A stretch of DNA of 36,847 bases from Acidobacteriota bacterium (GTDB lineage: Bacteria; Acidobacteriota; Thermoanaerobaculia; UBA5066): assembly GCA_029567505.1 (NCBI GenBank), contig JAKPXO010000001.1, positions 1 to 36,847 on the forward strand, read 5' to 3'. Below, in pieces: positions 32,851 through 36,847 of the stretch (position 1 is its first letter; each line of letters begins with the position of its first letter). A model generated the notes under the pieces. That model was not told the origin of the DNA. It searched no databases and saw nothing but the letters and a program-made list of their open reading frames with translations. The translations under genes and the position numbers were made by a program.

Positions 32851-34776
32851 ATGCGCCTTCGCGTCCTCGTCCCGGCCGCCGTCCTCGCCGTCCTCGCCGT
32901 CTCCACGCCCGGCGGGCGGGGCGCGGAGCCCGCGGCGTCGCTCGCCGCCTTCATCCGCGAGAGCTACACGAAGCACGAGCATCTCGTCCCGACTCGCGAC
33001 GGGACGCGCCTCTTCACGGCGGTCTACGTCCCCAAGGACGCCGGGCCCGCGAAGCGCTATCCGGTCCTGATGAACCGGACGCCGTACTCCGTGGCCCCCT
33101 ACGGGATCGACGCCTATCCGGCCGCCCTCGGGCCGTCGGAGGCCGCGGCGCGGGAGAAGTTCATCTTCGTCTACCAGGACGTGCGGGGCCGGATGATGTC
33201 GGAGGGGACGTTCGTCGACGTGCGGCCCGTCCTCCCGAAGAAGGGGCCGAAGGACGTCGACGAGACGACGGACGCCTTCGACACGGTCGACTGGCTCGTG
33301 AAGAACGTCCCCCACAACAACGGGAAGGTCGGAGCCTGGGGGATCTCCTACCCCGGCTTCTACGCGGCCCTGGCGGCGATCGACGCGCACCCGGCGCTCG
33401 TCGCCGTCTCGCCGCAGGCCCCGGTCGCCGACTGGTTCGCGGGCGACGACTTCCACCACAACGGCGCGTTCTTCCTCGCGGCGGCGTTCAACTTCTACGT
33501 CCGCTTCGGCCAGCCGCGGGAGGGGCCGACGACGAAGTGGGCGCCCCGGTTCGACCACGGCACGATGGACGGCTACCGCTTCTTCCTCGAGGCCGGTTCG
33601 GCCGCCGGCCTCTCGAAGCACATGAAGGGGGTCGCCTTCTGGGACGACCTGATGGCCCACGAGACGTACGACGCGTACTGGCAGGCGCGGAACACGCGAC
33701 CGCACCTCGCGGGGGTTCGTCCCGCGGTCCTGACGGTCGGCGGCTGGTTCGACGCCGAGGACGCCTTCGGCTCGCTCGAGACCTACCGGGCCATCGAGAG
33801 GCAGAGCCCCGGCGCGAGCAACCGGCTCGTCGTCGGCCCCTGGTGGCACGGCGGCTGGGCGCGGAGCGACGGCGAGTCCCACGGGCGCGTCACCTTCGGC
33901 CAGAAGACCTCCGTCCGCTACCGCGAGGAGATCGAGCTCCCCTTCTTCCTCCACCACCTGAAGGGGGCTCCCGATCCGAAGCTGTCGGAGGCGACCGTCT
34001 TCGAGACGGGGCGGAACGTCTGGCGCTCCTTCGATGCCTGGCCTCCGCGCGAGGCGAAGGCGACCTCCTTCCGGCTCGGCGCGGGGGGCGTCCTCGCTTC
34101 CGATCCTCCGCCCGCCGGGAGCGCCGTCGCGGCGGAATGGGTCAGCGACCCCGCGAAGCCGGTGCCGTACGTCGAATCCGTCGAGATCGGGATGGACGCC
34201 GACTACATGACGGCCGACCAGCGCTTCGCCTCGCGCCGACCCGACGTCGCCGTATGGCAGACGCCGCCGCTCGAGGCGGACCTCACCGTCGCCGGACCGA
34301 TCGAGGTGAGCCTCTCGGTCTCGACGAGCGGCACCGACGCCGACTGGGTCGTGAAGCTCGTCGACGTCTGGCCCGACGACGTTCCCGTGGAGGCGTGGGA
34401 GTGGACGCCGCGGAACGTCTGGGACGAGAAGCCGACCCGCTCGAAGCTGGGCGGCAACCAGCAGCTCGTCCGGGGCGAGCCGTTCCGGGGGCGCTTCCGG
34501 AAGAGCCTCTCCTCGCCCGAGCCGTTCGTCCCCGGGAAGGTGGAGACGGTCGCCTTCACAATGCCCGACGTCCTCCACACCTTCCGGCGCGGGCACCGCG
34601 TGATGGTGCAGGTGCAGAGCAGCTGGTTCCCGCTCGTCGACAGGAACCCGCAGACGTTCGTCCCGGTCCGCACCGCGGGTGAGAGCGACTACCGCCCGGC
34701 CACGATGCGCGTCCACGACGGCGCGGAGAGCCCCTCGCGCGTCGTCCTGCGGGTGCTGCCGCCGGAGCGACCCTGA
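32851..34776 (+). CDS. Secreted CocE/NonD (S15-type) hydrolase, alpha-amino-acid-ester-hydrolase-like
   Basis: A 641-residue exported hydrolase of the X-Pro dipeptidyl-peptidase/CocE group. A signal peptide (RVLVPAAVLAVLAV) precedes the alpha/beta-hydrolase domain with RDGTRLFTAVYVPK and the oxyanion-side YQDVRGR. The nucleophile is S166 in GAWGISYPG, the acid D301 in GGWFDAEDAFG, and the base H333 in GPWWHGGW. The C-terminal jelly-roll (from about 440, TVAGPIEVSLSVSTSGTDAD) is diagnostic of the family. The Ser-Tyr-x-Gly nucleophile elbow and WWHGGW match alpha-amino ester hydrolases, so acyl transfer or hydrolysis of amino acid esters or amides is likely. GGGAGG lies 6 bp before ATG 32851. 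It diverges from the M2 peptidase. Confidence 0.9.
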   Translation: MRLRVLVPAAVLAVLAVSTPGGRGAEPAASLAAFIRESYTKHEHLVPTRDGTRLFTAVYVPKDAGPAKRYPVLMNRTPYSVAPYGIDAYPAALGPSEAAAREKFIFVYQDVRGRMMSEGTFVDVRPVLPKKGPKDVDETTDAFDTVDWLVKNVPHNNGKVGAWGISYPGFYAALAAIDAHPALVAVSPQAPVADWFAGDDFHHNGAFFLAAAFNFYVRFGQPREGPTTKWAPRFDHGTMDGYRFFLEAGSAAGLSKHMKGVAFWDDLMAHETYDAYWQARNTRPHLAGVRPAVLTVGGWFDAEDAFGSLETYRAIERQSPGASNRLVVGPWWHGGWARSDGESHGRVTFGQKTSVRYREEIELPFFLHHLKGAPDPKLSEATVFETGRNVWRSFDAWPPREAKATSFRLGAGGVLASDPPPAGSAVAAEWVSDPAKPVPYVESVEIGMDADYMTADQRFASRRPDVAVWQTPPLEADLTVAGPIEVSLSVSTSGTDADWVVKLVDVWPDDVPVEAWEWTPRNVWDEKPTRSKLGGNQQLVRGEPFRGRFRKSLSSPEPFVPGKVETVAFTMPDVLHTFRRGHRVMVQVQSSWFPLVDRNPQTFVPVRTAGESDYRPATMRVHDGAESPSRVVLRVLPPERP

Positions 34777-34791
34777 CGCCGGACGGCGCCT

Positions 34792-36570
34792 TCAGCCCGG
34801 CAGATCCCAGATCGTGATCGAGCCGCCGACGAGGGCGACTCTTCGTCCCCGTGCCTTCAGCGCGCGAACGAGCTCGGCGACCTGCCGCGCGGCTGCCTCT
34901 CCCTCGAACTCCCTCACGAACGGCTCGCCGAGCGTCTCCATCATGTGCGAGACGGCGTAGCGGCCCGGACGGATCGGGGCCGCGGGGTCGAGCACGCGTG
35001 CCCGGCGCGACCAGTAGTTCGTCGCGACGCCGCTGAACGCGACGATCGTCGTCTCTTCCTCCCACCCCCGCTCGGAGAGGTAGAGGTGGAGCCGGTAGAG
35101 GTCCTGCCCCCAGTCGACGTTCGAGTCGGAGAACCAGCGGCGCCCGCCTTCGGGACCTCCCGCCAGGACGTTGAACCAGGCGATCGGCGAGTCCCCGGCG
35201 GAGCAAAGCGTGAGTCCCGCCGACAGGACGAGCGCCCCGGCGAGCGCCGCGCGGAGCCGGGGGCGCGCCGCGAGCTCGCGGCCGACGACGACGGCGCCCG
35301 CGAAGACGAGGAGGGCCCAGATCGGGAGGAGATGCCGCGCGCCGATGTTGAAGGCGGAGCGCGTCGAGGCAAGGAGGAGCGCCGCCGAAACGGCGAGCGC
35401 GAGGAGGACCGCGGTCGTCGTCGATGGCCCTCCGGTACCGGAGCGACGAAGCCGCGCGAGGCCGAGGACGAAAGCGGTCGCCAGGAGCACGAGAACCGCC
35501 GACGTCGACTTGAGGAGGAACGCCGCCGGGAAGTAGAGCGGGAAACCCTTCTCCGAAACCTCGCCGCGGAACCAGTTCGCCCCGCGCCCGCGCTCGCTCA
35601 GGAGGGCGACTCCCTTCGCCCCGGCGACGTAGTGGCCGATCGGCGGGACGGCCCGCGCGAGGGCGGCGTAGCGCTCGACCTCGTCGGGGCGCGCGGGGCG
35701 TCCCGACAGGTACCCGCGTACGGACGCCTCGACGAGCGCCGCCGGCATCGCGCGAAGGACGTAGGCGTAGACGCCGTAGACGACGAGGCCGGCCAGGCCG
35801 AGGGCCGCGAGCGCGGCGAGGCCGCGATCGCGCAGGGCCCCCCGCGGCGCCGGCCCGCCCCCTCCCTGGCCGGGCCGAACGAGCGACGGCGCGAGCGGCA
35901 GCAGCGCGACGACGGGGACGAGGAGGGCCGTGGAGAACTTCGTGACGAGCGCGAGCCCGAGCGCCAGGCCGAGCGCGAGCCAGGGGCCGAGCCTCGCGGT
36001 GAGAGCCGCCCGTGCCGCGAGCGCGACGACGGAGAGAAACGCGAGAGCGGCGCCGACGTCGGTGTGGACGTAGGCGGCGTGCGCGACGAACGTCGGGTCG
36101 AGGGCGACGAGCCCGGCCGCGAGAAGCCCGGCCGCGGGCCCCGCGAGCGGCCGCACCGCGAGGTGTAGCGCGACGACGAGTATCGCGAGGACCCACGGGA
36201 AGGGGCGTCTCCCCGCCGCGACGAGGACGTGCGCCGGAGCGGCGTTCCCGTAGAGCCACCGCGGGTACGCCCCGAAGGGCGACGCGGCGCAGGGCGTCTC
36301 GCCGCAGGGGCTCCGGAGGCCGAGCGGCCGGAGCGCGAACGCTCCGGCGAGCTTCAGGAGGGGCGGGTGCTCCGGGTTCATCCAGCTGGAGCCGTCCTCG
36401 AGCGCCTCGGCCCCGGAGTAGAGGTGGATCCCCTCGTCCGAGGTCGGGGAGTCGTCCTTCTGGTGCGCGTGGACGGCGGCGAGGGAGAGCGTCACGAGGC
36501 CAGCGAGCAGGAGCGCCTCGAGGAGGATCCCGAAGGGCCGCGGCGACCGCGCTCCTCCTGCTTCCGTCAT
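34792..36570 (-). CDS. GT39-like polytopic glycosyltransferase
   Basis: A 592-residue membrane protein of the GT-C class. The N-terminal helix (FGILLEALLLAGLVTLSLAAV) leads into a periplasmic loop with SPTSDEGIHLYSG, the acidic DE motif of protein mannosyltransferases and ArnT, and then PEHPPLLKL, another family mark. About ten further helices follow. The C-terminal periplasmic part has WFSDSNVDWGQDLYRLHLYL and FSGVATNYW, often found in bacterial GT39 relatives. It would move a sugar from a lipid carrier to an acceptor outside the membrane. Start ATG 36570 overlaps the stop of a 33-codon frame (ATGA). It converges with the CocE-type gene 15 bp away. Confidence 0.82.
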   Translation of the reverse strand: MTEAGGARSPRPFGILLEALLLAGLVTLSLAAVHAHQKDDSPTSDEGIHLYSGAEALEDGSSWMNPEHPPLLKLAGAFALRPLGLRSPCGETPCAASPFGAYPRWLYGNAAPAHVLVAAGRRPFPWVLAILVVALHLAVRPLAGPAAGLLAAGLVALDPTFVAHAAYVHTDVGAALAFLSVVALAARAALTARLGPWLALGLALGLALVTKFSTALLVPVVALLPLAPSLVRPGQGGGGPAPRGALRDRGLAALAALGLAGLVVYGVYAYVLRAMPAALVEASVRGYLSGRPARPDEVERYAALARAVPPIGHYVAGAKGVALLSERGRGANWFRGEVSEKGFPLYFPAAFLLKSTSAVLVLLATAFVLGLARLRRSGTGGPSTTTAVLLALAVSAALLLASTRSAFNIGARHLLPIWALLVFAGAVVVGRELAARPRLRAALAGALVLSAGLTLCSAGDSPIAWFNVLAGGPEGGRRWFSDSNVDWGQDLYRLHLYLSERGWEEETTIVAFSGVATNYWSRRARVLDPAAPIRPGRYAVSHMMETLGEPFVREFEGEAAARQVAELVRALKARGRRVALVGGSITIWDLPG

Positions 36571-36668
36571 GGGGGCGTCCGCTCGCCGGGGAGGCCGGCT
36601 TGCCCGAGGGCGATCTGCCGGAGGGAGAGGGGGATCTCGGCGCGGAAGCGGTGGAGGAAGGCTTTCAT
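36567..36668 (-). CDS. 33-codon reading frame overlapping the glycosyltransferase start
   Basis: ATG 36668 to TGA 36569-36567, encoding MKAFLHRFRAEIPLSLRQ and 15 more residues. Its stop overlaps the glycosyltransferase ATG in the ATGA arrangement used for translational coupling in this genome (as in the amidase-actin-SPOR operon). The peptide is basic and helical at its start, proline-rich at its end, and matches nothing I know. It could be a small gene, a leader peptide, or chance. No good ribosome site is visible upstream. Confidence 0.35.
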   Translation of the reverse strand: MKAFLHRFRAEIPLSLRQIALGQAGLPGERTPP

Positions 36669-36719
36669 GCGGGCCGCGGCGCGATTCTAGGCCGCGGTCA
36701 GACGTCGAGGCTATCCGGT

Positions 36720-36765
36720 GCTCGCCGGGGGGGCTCGGCTTCGGGCGCCCCCCCGGCCCCCCCAC
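36720..36765 (+). repeat. Dispersed hairpin repeat, copy 2
   Basis: Second copy of the 46-bp element found at 29637-29682, in the same orientation. The stem CCGGGGGG/CCCCCCGG is intact and extended by G36733-C36748. The loop holds CTTCG followed by G, which can close as a C(TTCG)G tetraloop. It lies 11 bp past the stop of the gene that runs off the right edge. Confidence 0.7.
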
Positions 36766-36776
36766 CGACCTTCAGC

Positions 36777-36847
36777 TCACACGTCCAGCGCGTCGGCTTC
36801 CCGCGCCCGCTCGGTGATGAACCTGTAGCGGGCGCCGGCGTCCTTGC
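36777..36847 (-). CDS. C-terminal end of a gene running off the right edge
   Basis: The minus strand is open from the window edge to TGA at 36779-36777 and reads KDAGARYRFITERAREADA then LDV. G/C third positions and the lack of stops fit coding sequence, and the peptide looks like a helical C-terminus. I cannot name the family from 22 residues. The adjacent hairpin repeat at 36720-36765 lies just downstream of its stop. Confidence 0.5.
   Translation of the reverse strand, partial: KDAGARYRFITERAREADALDV

Overview
The window comes from a very GC-rich bacterial chromosome: most third codon positions are G or C, GTG starts are common, and genes are packed with ATGA overlaps or gaps of a few bases. 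The gene set fits a proteolytic, heterotrophic Gram-negative bacterium. It includes a VPS10/BNR-type secreted protein, a prolyl oligopeptidase, an M2 (ACE-like) dipeptidyl carboxypeptidase, an S15/CocE-type hydrolase and a Tat-type TldD beside TldE. An Acidobacteriota-like lineage is my best guess, but that is inference from gene content. I see no rRNA, tRNA, CRISPR array, transposase, integrase or phage structural module.

Layout. (1) 2-421: the 3' end of an SDR oxidoreductase. (2) 444-5546, minus strand: an aromatic amino acid hydroxylase and a KynB-type formamidase, followed by a tightly coupled trio: membrane-anchored N-acetylmuramoyl-L-alanine amidase, MamK-like bacterial actin and transmembrane SPOR protein. 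The trio looks like one cell-envelope machine joining a cytoplasmic filament to denuded peptidoglycan. (3) 5649-8167: a GT-C type membrane glycosyltransferase, a 66-residue protein and the divergent TrmJ-type tRNA methyltransferase. (4) 8202-15047: prolyl oligopeptidase plus a 1,099-residue BNR-repeat protein in one operon, with a secreted propeller-like protein diverging from it.

(5) 15073-26236 is the most unusual part. A minus-strand operon encodes a secreted protein of about 2,735 residues: an N-terminal region, 15 Ig-like (He_PIG-type) repeats, a cadherin/VCBS-like module and a long beta-helix. It is followed by three short phage tail-collar paralogues and a GNAT acetyltransferase, and flanked by two divergent small DUF6916-like proteins. 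With no other phage genes present, this looks like a chromosomal surface-structure or adhesion system, not a prophage.

(6) 26545-29437: tldD-tldE, where only TldD carries a twin-arginine signal, ending at a strong terminator. (7) 29508-30571: a gene-poor stretch with a dispersed hairpin repeat, a pair of imperfect inverted repeats and a frameshifted DUF2442-like remnant. (8) 30572-36668: PaaI-type thioesterase and M2 peptidase (minus), CocE/S15 hydrolase (plus), a second GT-C glycosyltransferase (minus) with a 33-codon overlapping upstream reading frame, a second copy of the hairpin repeat, and the last codons of a further minus-strand gene at the window edge.
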